From the NCBI RefSeq assembly GCF_014673215.1, contig NZ_JACWMS010000001.1:1116001-1180000 (forward strand): a stretch of 64,000 nt of DNA, written 5' to 3'. The stretch's first letter is position 1; the number at the start of each line of letters is the position of its first letter. Of the stretch, positions 47,630 through 56,829 are shown piece by piece. A program made the position numbers and the translations under genes. The notes beneath the pieces are model-generated. The model ran no database searches, had not been told where the DNA came from, and worked only from the letters and a program-made list of their open reading frames with translations. The DNA is from Gordonia hankookensis. Lineage in GTDB: Bacteria > Actinomycetota > Actinomycetes > Mycobacteriales > Mycobacteriaceae.

Positions 47630-48859
47630 TTACGAACTCCGACCGTCGTTGGGCTGCCGGAACTGGCCGGTTTCGATGGGCTGGGTGACGGTGTTGTCGT
47701 TGGCGTTCTGGCCAACCGGAGGTGTCGCCCAGCTCTGGGTGGGCGCGTCACTGCCCGCGTAGTCGCTGCCTGCGGCATGGGCCGGTGTCCACTCGCCCGC
47801 CGCGTGCGCGGCCCCGACCGGCACGTTCTCGGTGTCCTGATCGGCGGCATGCGCGTCGGCCTCCGAACGCATCCGGTCTTCCTCCTCCATGCTGCGACGA
47901 ATGGCCTCCTGCGCATTCGGCGGCATCGTGTGCAGCATCTCGTGCACTCGCTGGCGGTGGCGAGCGACCGCCTTACGTTCGGGCATCCCCGGATTCGGCT
48001 GCACCTGCGGGATGATCTCGGAGAAGTCGTCCTTGGTACCACCACCACCGATACCGGCAGCCTGCATGGCCTCCTCGGCCTTCTGCACGCCCTCGTCCTT
48101 CTCCTCCGACATACCGATCGGCCCGAACCGATCACCGGAGAGGAACTGCTTGACCACCGGCTGCTCAGAGGTCAGCAACTGCTCACGCGGACCGAACATC
48201 ACCAACTCCTTGCGGAACAACATCCCGATGTTGTCCGGAATCGTCCGCGCGATGTTGATGTTGTGGGTCACGATCAGGATCGTCGCATCGATCTGGGCGT
48301 TGATGTCGATCAGCAACTGGCTGATGTAGGCCGTACGCACCGGATCCAGACCGGAGTCCGGCTCATCACACAGAATGATCTGCGGATCCAACACCAACGC
48401 ACGCGCCAGACCGGCACGCTTACGCATACCACCGGAGATCTCGCCGGGCAGCTTGTCCTCGGCACCGGTCAGACCGACCAGGTCGATCTTCTCCATCACG
48501 ATGTCGCGGACCTCGTTCTCCTTCTTCTTCGTGTGCTCACGAAGCGGGAACGCCACATTGTCGAACAGACTCATCGAGCCGAACAGTGCGCCATCCTGGA
48601 ACAACACCCCGAACAACTTGCGGATCTCATACAGTTCCTTGGCCGAACACTGGGTGATATCGGTGCCATCGATGACCACCGACCCCTGCTCGGGATGCAA
48701 CAAGCCGATCAACGTCTTCAGGAACACCGACTTACCGGTACCCGACGGCCCCAACAACGCAGACACCTCACCGGACGGCAACGTCAACGTCACATCACGC
48801 CAGATGTTCTGCGATCCGAATGACTTGGTGAGCCCCTCAACACTGACCTCTACACCCAC
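47630..48859 (-). CDS. mkl: ABC transporter ATP-binding protein Mkl (MceG)
   Basis: A 409-residue cytoplasmic ATPase energising Mce import. Walker A is LGPSGTGKSVFLK, the signature ISGGMRKRAGLARALVLDP, Walker B IILCDEPDSGLD, and H-loop LIVTHNINIA. After about residue 265 comes a long acidic/Gln-rich extension (GVQKAEEAMQAAGIGGGG..., then QRVHEMLHTMPPNAQEAIRRS) and a disordered tail, making it longer than the roughly 360-residue Mkl of M. tuberculosis. GGGAGGA precedes the GTG at 48859. It heads a complete mce operon here, whereas mycobacterial mkl at the corresponding position between rplL and rpoB is an orphan. Confidence 0.92.
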   Translation of the reverse strand: MGVEVSVEGLTKSFGSQNIWRDVTLTLPSGEVSALLGPSGTGKSVFLKTLIGLLHPEQGSVVIDGTDITQCSAKELYEIRKLFGVLFQDGALFGSMSLFDNVAFPLREHTKKKENEVRDIVMEKIDLVGLTGAEDKLPGEISGGMRKRAGLARALVLDPQIILCDEPDSGLDPVRTAYISQLLIDINAQIDATILIVTHNINIARTIPDNIGMLFRKELVMFGPREQLLTSEQPVVKQFLSGDRFGPIGMSEEKDEGVQKAEEAMQAAGIGGGGTKDDFSEIIPQVQPNPGMPERKAVARHRQRVHEMLHTMPPNAQEAIRRSMEEEDRMRSEADAHAADQDTENVPVGAAHAAGEWTPAHAAGSDYAGSDAPTQSWATPPVGQNANDNTVTQPIETGQFRQPNDGRSS

Positions 48860-49105
48860 TGCATCCTCCCAGACATTCGCTGCCCCCTGCGGCGGTCAGG
48901 GCGACCACTCACGATCCGGTGGCATTGTGGTTGGGGTCACTGTAGCGGACGCCCGCTGATCCCCACACCCGCCCGCACCCCTCGATCCCCCAATCGAGAC
49001 CAGGCGCGTGTCGGTTCCTTACCCACCGGTAACTTCCCTGCCGAATGAGCGTAGCCCATGCCACGCGGTTCGCAAAGTGCGCCGACCATCACAATCCAGG
49101 GACAA

Positions 49106-49141
49106 CAGTGGCCCGTGGGGTATCTCACCCACGGGCCACTG
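49106..49141 (-). terminator. rplJL terminator
   Basis: Perfect 14-bp inverted repeat CAGTGGCCCGTGGG (49106-49119) / CCCACGGGCCACTG (49128-49141) with an 8-base loop, 66 bp after the rplL stop. It separates the ribosomal operon from mkl. In the rest of the 48860-49207 gap I see only sequence able to hold the mkl promoter, no gene. Confidence 0.8.
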
Positions 49142-49207
49142 TTTGCGTGCTCGCCGATCCCGACGGATCGGCACAACACGGCCGTACTTGCTCGGCCGGA
49201 GACCGTC

Positions 49208-49597
49208 TTACTTGACGGACACCGAAGCGCCGGCCTCTTCGAGCTTGGCCTTGGCAGCGTCGGCGGCTTCCTTGTCGACCTTCTCCAGGATCGGCTTCGG
49301 AGCACCCTCGACGAGGTCCTTGGCTTCCTTCAGGCCCAGGCCCGAGACGATCTCACGGACCACCTTGATGACCTGGATCTTCTTGTCGCCAGCGCCCTCG
49401 AGCACGACGTCGAACTCGTCCTGCTCGGCAGCGGCCTCGGCGCCACCGGCAGCCGGAGCACCGGCAGCGGCAACGGCGACCGGAGCGGCCGCGGTGACCT
49501 CGAAGACCTCTTCGAACTTCTTCACGAAATCGCTGAGCTCCAGCAGGGTCAGTTCCTTGAACTGATCGATGAGCTCGTCAGCGGTGAGCTTCGCCAT
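49208..49597 (-). CDS. rplL: 50S ribosomal protein L7/L12
   Basis: A 129-residue stalk protein: N-terminal dimer domain ([27 protein letters not shown]), Ala/Gly-rich hinge ([13 protein letters not shown]) and C-terminal factor-binding domain ([29 protein letters not shown]). Length and all domains are standard. 90 bp downstream of rplJ, with a clear AAGGA ribosome site. Confidence 0.98.
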   Translation of the reverse strand: MAKLTADELIDQFKELTLLELSDFVKKFEEVFEVTAAAPVAVAAAGAPAAGGAEAAAEQDEFDVVLEGAGDKKIQVIKVVREIVSGLGLKEAKDLVEGAPKPILEKVDKEAADAAKAKLEEAGASVSVK

Positions 49598-49687
49598 GGT
49601 GGCGTCCTTCCTGTCAGTCCCCAGACGGGGCTTGGTTCATCCCGGCACGGATTCGCCCGCCCAAGGATTGGTGTGTTGCGGCGAGAA

Positions 49688-50212
49688 TTACTCGCCGGCT
49701 TCGTTCTTCTTCTCCTGCAGGGCCGCGGCGAGGCGCGCCACCTGCGAAGCCGGCTGGTTGAACAGGCCGGCAGCCTTTGCCAAGTTGCCCTTCATGGCAC
49801 CGGCGAGCTTGGCCAACAGAACCTCACGGGTCTCCAGGTCGGCGATCTGTTCGATCTCCGCCACGGACAGCGCACGGCCGTCCATGGTGCCGCCCTTGAT
49901 GACCAGAGCCTTGTTGTCCTTGGCGAACGTCTTGATCGCCTTCGCGGCCACAACCGGCTCGCCTTCGATGAAGGCGATCGCGGTCGGACCGGTGAACAGC
50001 TCGTCGAGCCCTTCCACGCCCGCCTCGGCGGCGGCACGCTTCACCAGGGTGTTCTTGGCGACGGAGTAGGTTGCACCCTCACCGAGGGAACGACGCAGCT
50101 CGGAGATCTGCTTGACGGACAGGCCACGGTATTCCGTGACGACCGTTGCCGTGGATCCCTTGAACTGCTCGACGATCTCCGCGACTGCGGCGACCTTTTC
50201 GGACTTGGCCAT
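49688..50212 (-). CDS. rplJ: 50S ribosomal protein L10
   Basis: A 174-residue L10: [36 protein letters not shown], the RNA-binding N-terminal domain, and the C-terminal helix binding L7/L12 dimers. It forms the stalk base with L7/L12 and binds 23S RNA and, autogenously, its own mRNA leader. Preceded by a structured leader with an attenuator-like hairpin. Confidence 0.98.
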   Translation of the reverse strand: MAKSEKVAAVAEIVEQFKGSTATVVTEYRGLSVKQISELRRSLGEGATYSVAKNTLVKRAAAEAGVEGLDELFTGPTAIAFIEGEPVVAAKAIKTFAKDNKALVIKGGTMDGRALSVAEIEQIADLETREVLLAKLAGAMKGNLAKAAGLFNQPASQVARLAAALQEKKNEAGE

Positions 50213-50295
50213 ACTTCGCCTCCTCTCTCATCACTAGAGTTGGGTCGGGCCCAACCTGAGCCGAGAGGGGCGAGGTGACGTCGAGAACGACTGCC

Positions 50296-50505
50296 ATCCA
50301 TACAAAAACGCCCCGGCACGCAGAAGGTCCGGGGCGTGAACAGGCGCACGAGCGCTCTGCCAATCCTCGTTCTCCCTGCGTGGGCCGCCGACCTCGTCAT
50401 CGTCGATGACATCGATCGGACCTTCGGTCGGGATCTCTCCCGACGACCGACGGTCTCTGGTTGAACCGATACGGCACACGGTTGTGTGCCACACCAATCC
50501 GAAAG
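50296..50505 (-). ncRNA. Ribosomal protein L10 mRNA leader
   Basis: The 304-bp region before rplJ is rich in hairpins on the minus strand: GGCACAC-N4-GTGTGCC (50473-50490), GTCGGGA/TCCCGAC around 50428-50443 and a terminator-like stem at 50308-50337. L10 leaders of bacteria bind L10-(L7/L12) for autoregulation; here position and structures support such an element, but boundaries are approximate. Confidence 0.55.
50303..50337 (-). terminator. Attenuator/intrinsic terminator in the rplJ leader
   Basis: On the minus strand ACGCCCCGG (50337-50329), a 12-base loop, CCGGGGCGT (50316-50308), then TTTTTGT. It is the only hairpin in the window followed directly by a clear T run. It lies 96 bp before rplJ, so it can only act as an attenuator for rplJL. 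Confidence 0.75.
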
Positions 50506-50516
50506 GTTACCCGACC

Positions 50517-51701
50517 GTGGCGGATGCAACCAAATCAGCGGCCGGCGGACCTGCACCGACGACGGCGAACGAGCGCGCCGCGGCGGCCGCCGCGGCGATC
50601 ACCGACCGCCATCTGAGGCGGATGTTGTGGACGCCCGGCACCCGGCTTGCCGCGGTAGCGTGGCCGATCGGGGCGGTCGCGGGACATTTCGGCATGTGGC
50701 ACTACTGGTGGCATGCCCACTTGGTGGACCTGCTGGTCGACGCGGCCATCCATCGCCCGGGCGATGGCACCGCCGACGTCGTCGGCCTGCTGCTGCGCGG
50801 TATCAACCTGCGCAACCTCGGCAAATGGACGAACAACTATTTCGACGACATGGCCTGGCTCGGCCTCGCCATCGAGCGCGCCGACCGTCATCTCGGGCTG
50901 AGCCACGACCGGGCGGTCCGCACGCTCTCCGGTCGCATGGTCGACGCCTGGGTACCCCATCTCGGTGGCGGAATCCCGTGGCGCACGATGGACCTCTTCT
51001 TCAACGCACCTGCGAACGGCCCCGCGGCAGTCCTGGTGGCGCGGACCGGTCACGTGGAGCGGGCGGCGGCCATGGCGGACTGGATCGACGCACACCTCGT
51101 CGACGCCGACTCGCACCTGATCATCGACGGCATCAAACCCGCCATCGCGCCTGGCGAGATGGAACGGGTCACCGCGATCTATACCTACTGCCAGGGCGTG
51201 GTGCTCGGTGCCGAGCTCGAACTCCTCAGGCTCACCCGGCGCGAGGTGCATGCCGAACGCATCGACCGGCTCCTGCATGCGGTGCAGACACGGATGTGTC
51301 ACGACGGGGTGATCCCGGGAGCCGGCGGCGGAGACGGCGGACTGTTCGCTGGCATTCTCGCGCGCTACCTCGCGCTGGTCGCGACCGATCTGCCGCCGAT
51401 CATTCAGGGGGCCGACGACATGTGCCGGCGAGCAGCGCACATCGTGACCACGAGCGCCGAGGCCGCCTGGCTCAATCGCACCGAGACCGAGGACGGCCCG
51501 GTCTTCGGTGCCGACTGGCGCAGACCTGCGGACAACCCGTCCGGTGGGGGCGCAAAAGCCCAGTTCGTCGAGGGTGCGGTGCAGTCGTCGCAGGTCCCGG
51601 AACGCGACCTCTCTGTCCAGCTCTCGGCGTGGATGGTGCTCGAGGCGGCAGCCGCCGTCGATCTGCGGTTACCGGAGCATGTCCAAAAAGAGGCTACCTA
51701 G
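50517..51701 (+). CDS. Glycoside hydrolase family 76 protein
   Basis: A 394-residue protein of the GH76 alpha-1,6-mannanase family by pattern: YFDDMAWLGLAIERA near residue 110 contains the catalytic Asp-Asp pair; IPWRTMDLFFNAPANGPAAVLVAR, IYTYCQGVVLGAELELLRL and the end FVEGAVQSSQVPERDLSVQLSAW follow. No signal peptide, so it may act inside the cell; natural substrate (mannan, lipomannan fragments) is inferred. GTG 50517 begins the homologous part; GAAAGG is about 11 bp upstream. Divergent from rplJ, so its promoter shares the L10 leader region. Confidence 0.8.
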   Translation: MADATKSAAGGPAPTTANERAAAAAAAITDRHLRRMLWTPGTRLAAVAWPIGAVAGHFGMWHYWWHAHLVDLLVDAAIHRPGDGTADVVGLLLRGINLRNLGKWTNNYFDDMAWLGLAIERADRHLGLSHDRAVRTLSGRMVDAWVPHLGGGIPWRTMDLFFNAPANGPAAVLVARTGHVERAAAMADWIDAHLVDADSHLIIDGIKPAIAPGEMERVTAIYTYCQGVVLGAELELLRLTRREVHAERIDRLLHAVQTRMCHDGVIPGAGGGDGGLFAGILARYLALVATDLPPIIQGADDMCRRAAHIVTTSAEAAWLNRTETEDGPVFGADWRRPADNPSGGGAKAQFVEGAVQSSQVPERDLSVQLSAWMVLEAAAAVDLRLPEHVQKEAT

Positions 51702-51873
51702 TTAGCAATCCGATATCGGGCCTGAGATACCCTCGTCCGGCGAGGTGAGGAACGCCACATGTGTAACGTCCGTCACCTGGTGGCCGACACGAATGGTGTC
51801 GGGGAATCGAGTTTGGCGACGATGCCCTCGTGCATGACCTGAGCGGCACCGAGCCTGGGCAGGGTGATGCACC

Positions 51874-53898
51874 ATGACGTACCAGTTGGACCAACCCGCG
51901 CAACCACGCCGCGGACGCACCACCGCACGACCGGTCGGAACCGGCAGCGCACCGCATTTCGGCTCGCTCCCGCTCGGCGACCCCACCGGCGGATCCGACG
52001 GCATCCGCTGGCGTGAGCAGGTCGACGGCAAGCAGCTGTATCCGCGGGTGGCGATCGACCGGGACGTCGTCCTCACGATGAGCGACGGTGTGCGATTGCG
52101 CGCGACCGTGGTCCGCCCGGCCAACCGATTCGGCCAGACCGTCCTCACCCCCTACCCCGCAATCCTCAACATCAACCCGTACAACCGGGTCGCGATCGAC
52201 GCGCTCGACCACGCCCTGCACGCACCTGGGCTGGGCAAGGCGCTGCACACCGCCTCGGCGACCATGGACGGGACGGGTACGGGACTCGAAGGCCTGACCA
52301 CTCTCACCAAGACCCTGTCCGGCGGTGTGTTCGACGTCTTCGGGATCAACCGGAACCTCGTCCGCAGCGGTTATGTGCAGATCATCGTCGACGTCCGGGG
52401 AACCGGCGCGAGCCAGGGCAAGTGGCAGATCCTCGGCGCCCGCGAGCAACAGGACTCGGTGGAGATCATCGATTGGGTTGCCGAGCAGGAGTGGTGCAAC
52501 GGCGCCGTCGGCCTGGCCGGGTGGTCGTACTCGGCGATCAATTCGCTGCAGGCGGCCGACAAGCGTCTGCCCGCGGTCAAGGCCGTCTTCGCGGTCGAGG
52601 GCTGCGACGACATCGTCCGCGACATCTACATCACCGGTGGCATGCCGTCGGCGTTCATCCCGACCTGGCTGTCGGTGGTGAATCTGCTGAAATGGCTGCC
52701 GAATCCGTCGAGCCCGGTCCGCGACGTCTTCCGCGGGGACACCGCGCGCTGGCTGCGCGACCGATTGAAGTCGCCCGCCACCGAGATCACGTCGCTGCTG
52801 TGGGGATTCCTCACCGCCCGCGACGACCGCATCTTCGATGACCCCTACTTCGACGAGCGCGATCCCGTGGTCGACCGGATCACCGCCCCCACCTTCACCG
52901 TCGGCGCCTGGCACGACCTCTTCGGGCGCAGCGCGACCGGCGTTTACGAACGACTGCAGATGGAACCGGGCCGCAAGCAGATGGTGGTGGGCGACGGCTA
53001 TCACGTCGACGTCGGTTCCGGATACGGCGGCAAGTTCGCGCCGCCCCGTCTCGACGTGCTCGAACGGGCCTGGTTCGACCGCTGGCTGAAAGGCCACCGC
53101 AACGGCGTCGAGTACTACGGCCCGGTCACCATGCTCCAGCAGGGCGGAGCGTGGACCTCCGGCCCGAGCTTCCCGCGACCCGGTGTGGTCCCGCAGCGGC
53201 TCTACCTGACCGACACCCCGTCGGGCACCGCCGATCACGCCACGCACGACGGCTCGCTGGCCATCACGCCCGTCGACGACCTGTCGTCACTCACCGTGCA
53301 CCCGGATGCGCGGGGCGCCGTCTCCCGCGACATGACGCAGGTGACCGCGGGCGCCGCGATGATCTTCGGACGCTCGTTCACCGCCGACGCCCGCTTCCAG
53401 GAGCGAGGTGGGCTGTCGTTCACCACTGAACCGGTCACCGAGTCGACCACCATCAGCGGTCCGATGAACCTGCGGCTCAACGTGGCCACCACGGGTCACG
53501 AGGCGATCTGGGCGGTCACCGTCAACGACGTCGCGCCGGACGGGACGTCGACCGTGCTGACCAACGGCGCCCTGTCGGCGTCGAACCGGGCCCTCGATCC
53601 GTCCCAGTCGACCTATGCCTCCGACGGCAACCTGATCTCGGCCCACCACTACTTGTCGCGCAAGCGGAAGCTGCCGGTACCGGCGGACGAGCCGGTCCGC
53701 ATCGACGTGGACCTGGTCCCCACCGACGCCGTACTCGAACCGGGACACCGGCTGCGCGTCGACGTCTATGCGGCCAGCTTCCCGCGCTACCTGACCGTCG
53801 TGCCCGATCTGATCAAGGCGCGCGGTCGTCGTCAGCGCCTGGTGCTCGATCCGCGTCATCCGAGTCATTTGACGTTCTGCTCGAGCGGGACCTGGTAG
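51874..53898 (+). CDS. CocE/NonD-family hydrolase (X-Pro dipeptidyl-peptidase-like)
   Basis: A 674-residue alpha/beta hydrolase. After a Pro/Arg-rich lead, the core has VVLTMSDGVRLRATVVRP, YVQIIVDVRGTGASQG (oxyanion Tyr/Arg-Gly segment), the nucleophile Ser218 in GLAGWSYSAINSLQ, Asp in VGAWHDLFGR and His in DGYHVDV. The C-terminal jelly-roll domain (about 430-674) is typical of CocE/X-Pro peptidases. It acts on ester or amide substrates; none can be named. No signal peptide. A GGCAGGGTGATG-like site precedes the ATG. Confidence 0.85.
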   Translation: MTYQLDQPAQPRRGRTTARPVGTGSAPHFGSLPLGDPTGGSDGIRWREQVDGKQLYPRVAIDRDVVLTMSDGVRLRATVVRPANRFGQTVLTPYPAILNINPYNRVAIDALDHALHAPGLGKALHTASATMDGTGTGLEGLTTLTKTLSGGVFDVFGINRNLVRSGYVQIIVDVRGTGASQGKWQILGAREQQDSVEIIDWVAEQEWCNGAVGLAGWSYSAINSLQAADKRLPAVKAVFAVEGCDDIVRDIYITGGMPSAFIPTWLSVVNLLKWLPNPSSPVRDVFRGDTARWLRDRLKSPATEITSLLWGFLTARDDRIFDDPYFDERDPVVDRITAPTFTVGAWHDLFGRSATGVYERLQMEPGRKQMVVGDGYHVDVGSGYGGKFAPPRLDVLERAWFDRWLKGHRNGVEYYGPVTMLQQGGAWTSGPSFPRPGVVPQRLYLTDTPSGTADHATHDGSLAITPVDDLSSLTVHPDARGAVSRDMTQVTAGAAMIFGRSFTADARFQERGGLSFTTEPVTESTTISGPMNLRLNVATTGHEAIWAVTVNDVAPDGTSTVLTNGALSASNRALDPSQSTYASDGNLISAHHYLSRKRKLPVPADEPVRIDVDLVPTDAVLEPGHRLRVDVYAASFPRYLTVVPDLIKARGRRQRLVLDPRHPSHLTFCSSGTW

Positions 53899-53919
53899 CG
53901 ACGACGGCACACGTCGTCG
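53899..53919. terminator. Bidirectional terminator candidate
   Basis: Perfect 8-bp inverted repeat CGACGACG (53899-53906) / CGTCGTCG (53912-53919), 5-base loop, immediately after the hydrolase stop and before the convergent metallohydrolase stop at 53931. Confidence 0.55.
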
Positions 53920-53930
53920 TCGATCGGCGA

Positions 53931-54437
53931 TCACACCACCCCGCTGTCGCCGAACACCACGCGATAGACGAAACCCGCCTCGGGCCCCAGCACCAGACCG
54001 ACCAGATCGGTGAGCCCGACGGCGAATTCGCGGCCGTGCGCCGGGCCCGACGAGTCGTCGAGGTGATGGGCGATCTCATGGAGCACCACCAGTTCGCGCA
54101 GCGCCCACCGACCGTCCGCCGACGACGGGATCGCGATCTGCGGATCGGCATCACCGGAGCGCAGATACTCGGCCGACCGGTGACCACGACGCTCCCGAAC
54201 CCGCACCGGCCGCGCGGCGCGGCGGAATCGGGCGCGGACCGACGGCATCGCGAGCACGCGGTCGACGTAGTCGCGTACGGAGGCCACCGACCCGAAGTGG
54301 GCCTCGACCGGCAGGGTGAGCTCGGTACCGGCGATCTGCACCGTGCGATTCGACGCGGCACGATCGAACATGTGGTGCACCAGGCGTTCTGCCTCGTAGA
54401 GCCGGGCGCGGCCGGAGTCCCGCGGACGCGTCGTCAC
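53931..54437 (-). CDS. TIGR04338-type putative metallohydrolase
   Basis: A 168-residue cytoplasmic protein with the zinc motif HEIAHHLDD at about residues 120-128, followed by HGREFAVGLTDLVGLVLGPEAG that supplies a third ligand side. The N-terminal part (ARLYEAERLVHHMFDRA) is as in the actinobacterial TIGR04338 family. Likely a zinc-dependent hydrolase or protease of unknown substrate. The start is GTG 54437 without a strong ribosome site. Neighbour DUF2786 and YihY genes are commonly near this family. Confidence 0.78.
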   Translation of the reverse strand: MTTRPRDSGRARLYEAERLVHHMFDRAASNRTVQIAGTELTLPVEAHFGSVASVRDYVDRVLAMPSVRARFRRAARPVRVRERRGHRSAEYLRSGDADPQIAIPSSADGRWALRELVVLHEIAHHLDDSSGPAHGREFAVGLTDLVGLVLGPEAGFVYRVVFGDSGVV

Positions 54438-54535
54438 ACACCCACCCGCCAGACCACTCTCGACAACGGCACACGCATTACGATCTGACCGTCGGTCACC
54501 TGCCCCGGCAGGCCACCGGAAAGGAGACGTCGACT

Positions 54536-55486
54536 GTGAGTTCTCCGTCCCTGGGCGCTCGGGCCAAGGCCCGCGGCCTGGCGATCGCCGATCGTGCTCG
54601 ACAGGTCCCCGGTGCGAGCCTGGTGCTGCGCATCCTGCGGGACCTCGCGGTCAACGATCTGACCGATCGTGCCATGACCCTCGCAGCCCAGGCCTTCACG
54701 TCGGTGCTGCCGATCGTCATCCTCCTCACTGCTCTCCCGAATCACACCTACCTCACCAAGGCCCTCGACGGCCTCGGCATCGATCCGAGCCGGGTCGACG
54801 TCGCGTCCACCAGCACCCCGGAATCGTTCACCGCCTTCGGCATCCTGGGCGCCCTGATGACCATCGGCGGTGCGACCTCGCTCTCGCGCGCCCTCGGACG
54901 CATGTACGTGTCGGTGTGGGAGGTGAATAAGCTCCCCATCTCCGGATGGTGGCGTTGGGTGGTGGTGATCTTCGCGATCCCGCTCGGCGTGGTCGCGCAG
55001 GGGCTGACCGCGTCGCTGCACGACGTGTCGGTCACCGGCATCACGATCGGCGGATACGGGGCGCTGGGTGTGGTGCTCGAGGTGGTGGCCACCTTCCTCA
55101 TCTGGTCTGTCATGTGGACGACGTTGCCGCGCCTGCTGGTGAGTTCGCAGGTGCCGATGCGCCTGCTGGCGCTCAATGGCGCCGTGACCGGCATCTTCAT
55201 CACCGTCCTGCTGGTGGGCAGTCGGCTCGCCCTGCCGACGATCATGGGTGAGACGACCCACCACTACGGCACGCTCGGCATGGTGTTCGTGGCGATCAGC
55301 TGGCTGTTCTTCTTCGCCGGCATCGTGGTGGTCTGTGCTGTCGTCATCCATTCGCTGATCTCTGACGAGGGGATCGTCGGGACGTGGATGCGTACTCATG
55401 TCGGGGCTCCCCGGCCCTCCCAGCGCGTCCAGCGCACGGACTTCTTCACCCTCGAATCGGCCGCCGACCAGTCGGCCGGCGGGTAG
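54536..55486 (+). CDS. YihY/BrkB-family inner-membrane protein
   Basis: A 316-residue integral membrane protein of the YihY/virulence factor BrkB superfamily with six helices. Features: DRAMTLAAQAFTSVLPIVILL near residue 50, GATSLSRALGRMYVSVWEV, then four closely spaced hydrophobic segments (WVVVIFAIPLGVVAQGL, ALGVVLEVVATFLIWSV, TGIFITVLLVGSRLALP, VAISWLFFFAGIVVVCAVV). Function unknown. AAAGGAG lies before the GTG at 54536. Divergent from the metallohydrolase. Confidence 0.85.
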   Translation: MSSPSLGARAKARGLAIADRARQVPGASLVLRILRDLAVNDLTDRAMTLAAQAFTSVLPIVILLTALPNHTYLTKALDGLGIDPSRVDVASTSTPESFTAFGILGALMTIGGATSLSRALGRMYVSVWEVNKLPISGWWRWVVVIFAIPLGVVAQGLTASLHDVSVTGITIGGYGALGVVLEVVATFLIWSVMWTTLPRLLVSSQVPMRLLALNGAVTGIFITVLLVGSRLALPTIMGETTHHYGTLGMVFVAISWLFFFAGIVVVCAVVIHSLISDEGIVGTWMRTHVGAPRPSQRVQRTDFFTLESAADQSAGG

Positions 55487-55490
55487 CTCG

Positions 55491-56321
55491 TCACCCCTCC
55501 AATTCGCCGCGGGCACCGCCGAATTCGCGATCCGCCCCGATTCGCGCCCGGCGTCCCGCGCGATCGCCGGCTCGCCGAGCCGCCTCGGAGTAACCCGCCG
55601 AGGCACTCGCCGGACGCCACGTCCCCCGCGCCTTCGACTCCGACCGATAGAAGTCGCTCACCTCGATCTCCTTGTCCCGCAACGCCAGCGCCGTCGACGA
55701 CGGCTTCCGGTCGCCGTCCGGGTCGGCGCGCAGCGCCTCGGCGCGGGCCTCCTCACGGGCCTCGCTCAGTCGTTTGCCGATCCGCTCGGCGAACGCCGAC
55801 TGGAAGTTGAGTCGTGCGGTGATCGGCGACAACGGTTTCGTCTCGACGACCCGTCGTGCCCGCCACCCGGTCCCCTGCGTGACGACCCGGGAGAACTCCT
55901 CACCCTTGTAGGCGCCCGACCTCAGGTAGGCATCGCTCGCCGCGACCATCTGCACCACCAGCGACGTGTAGAGCGTCTCGCAGGTGTCGATGTCGGAGCC
56001 GAATCCGTAGGCCATCACGAACGTCGAGTTGCCGGCCACGTCGACGGTCACGTCGTTGGCCTGTGCGATGGCAACGAACAGCTGGACATACGTGCGCAGA
56101 CCCCGTTTGCCTGCGGTGCCGATGGAGATCTGCCTGGTGACCGGTGCGGTGTCGCGGCGGCCCGCCGGGTCGTGGGAGCGGGCCACCGCCAGATCGATCG
56201 ATGCCGCGGTCGCCAACCGCTGTGCCGCCTGCATGAACGTCTCCGCCTCGTGCGGATTGTCGGTGCCCTCGGCCTGTCGTAGCAAGGCCGAGATGCGGGT
56301 GAGCAGCTTGTCGTCACGCAT
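55491..56321 (-). CDS. DUF2786 domain-containing protein
   Basis: A 276-residue soluble protein starting MRDDKLLTRISALLRQAEGTDNPHEAETFMQAAQRLA, which is the DUF2786 module (LLxxAExTxxPxEAxxFxxxA). The middle region (RTYVQLFVAIAQANDVTV...SDIDTCETLYTSLVVQM) is the usual second part, and the last 70 residues are Arg/Ala/Gly-rich and basic, suggesting nucleic-acid contact. Function unknown. ATG 56321 is preferred over GTG 56357; neither has a ribosome site. Confidence 0.8.
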   Translation of the reverse strand: MRDDKLLTRISALLRQAEGTDNPHEAETFMQAAQRLATAASIDLAVARSHDPAGRRDTAPVTRQISIGTAGKRGLRTYVQLFVAIAQANDVTVDVAGNSTFVMAYGFGSDIDTCETLYTSLVVQMVAASDAYLRSGAYKGEEFSRVVTQGTGWRARRVVETKPLSPITARLNFQSAFAERIGKRLSEAREEARAEALRADPDGDRKPSSTALALRDKEIEVSDFYRSESKARGTWRPASASAGYSEAARRAGDRAGRRARIGADREFGGARGELEG

Positions 56322-56373
56322 ATGTATCAGACTATCGAGCGGCCCGATCGGTTCCACTCGACGCGAAATCGCT

Positions 56374-56829
56374 TCAGCTCCCGGGCGCCCATCGTGCGAT
56401 GTCGTCGTCGGAGATCTCGCGGTCGTCGGTGCGCTGGGTCATCCGGATGTGGTTGCCGAAGGGGTCGCGGAACGCACAATCGATGCCGTACGGCTGGTCT
56501 TCGGGTTCCTGGGTGAACTCGACTCCCTTGGCCAGCAACTCGGCGTAGGTGCCGCGACAGTCGTCGGTGGCCAGGATCGTCGTCCCCAGCGCACCCTGGG
56601 TCAGCAGATCACGGACGGTCGCGGCCGCGTCGTCGGAGATCGCAGGCGGCCCGGGCAGCGACAGCAGGATCTCACGGTCGGGCTGATCGGGCGCGGCGAT
56701 CGTCAGCCACCGCATGAATCCCATGTCGACGTCGGTGGTCACCACGAATCCGAGTCTGCCGACATAGAACTCGAGTGCGGCGTCCTGGTCGAGGACGTAG
56801 ATGGAGTGGATGCTGATTCCGTTGATCAT
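56374..56829 (-). CDS. VOC-superfamily protein
   Basis: A 151-residue glyoxalase/bleomycin-resistance-fold protein: SIHSIYVLDQDAALEFYVGRLGF, then WLTIAAPDQPDREILLSLPG, and YGIDCAFRDPFGNHIRMTQR. F-R-D-P-F-G-N-H is the typical VOC metal-side motif. Its ATG at 56829 overlaps the stop of the AraC-type regulator (ATGA), so it is likely regulated by or co-made with that protein. Such regulator/VOC pairs are common but the substrate is unknown. Confidence 0.85.
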   Translation of the reverse strand: MINGISIHSIYVLDQDAALEFYVGRLGFVVTTDVDMGFMRWLTIAAPDQPDREILLSLPGPPAISDDAAATVRDLLTQGALGTTILATDDCRGTYAELLAKGVEFTQEPEDQPYGIDCAFRDPFGNHIRMTQRTDDREISDDDIARWAPGS

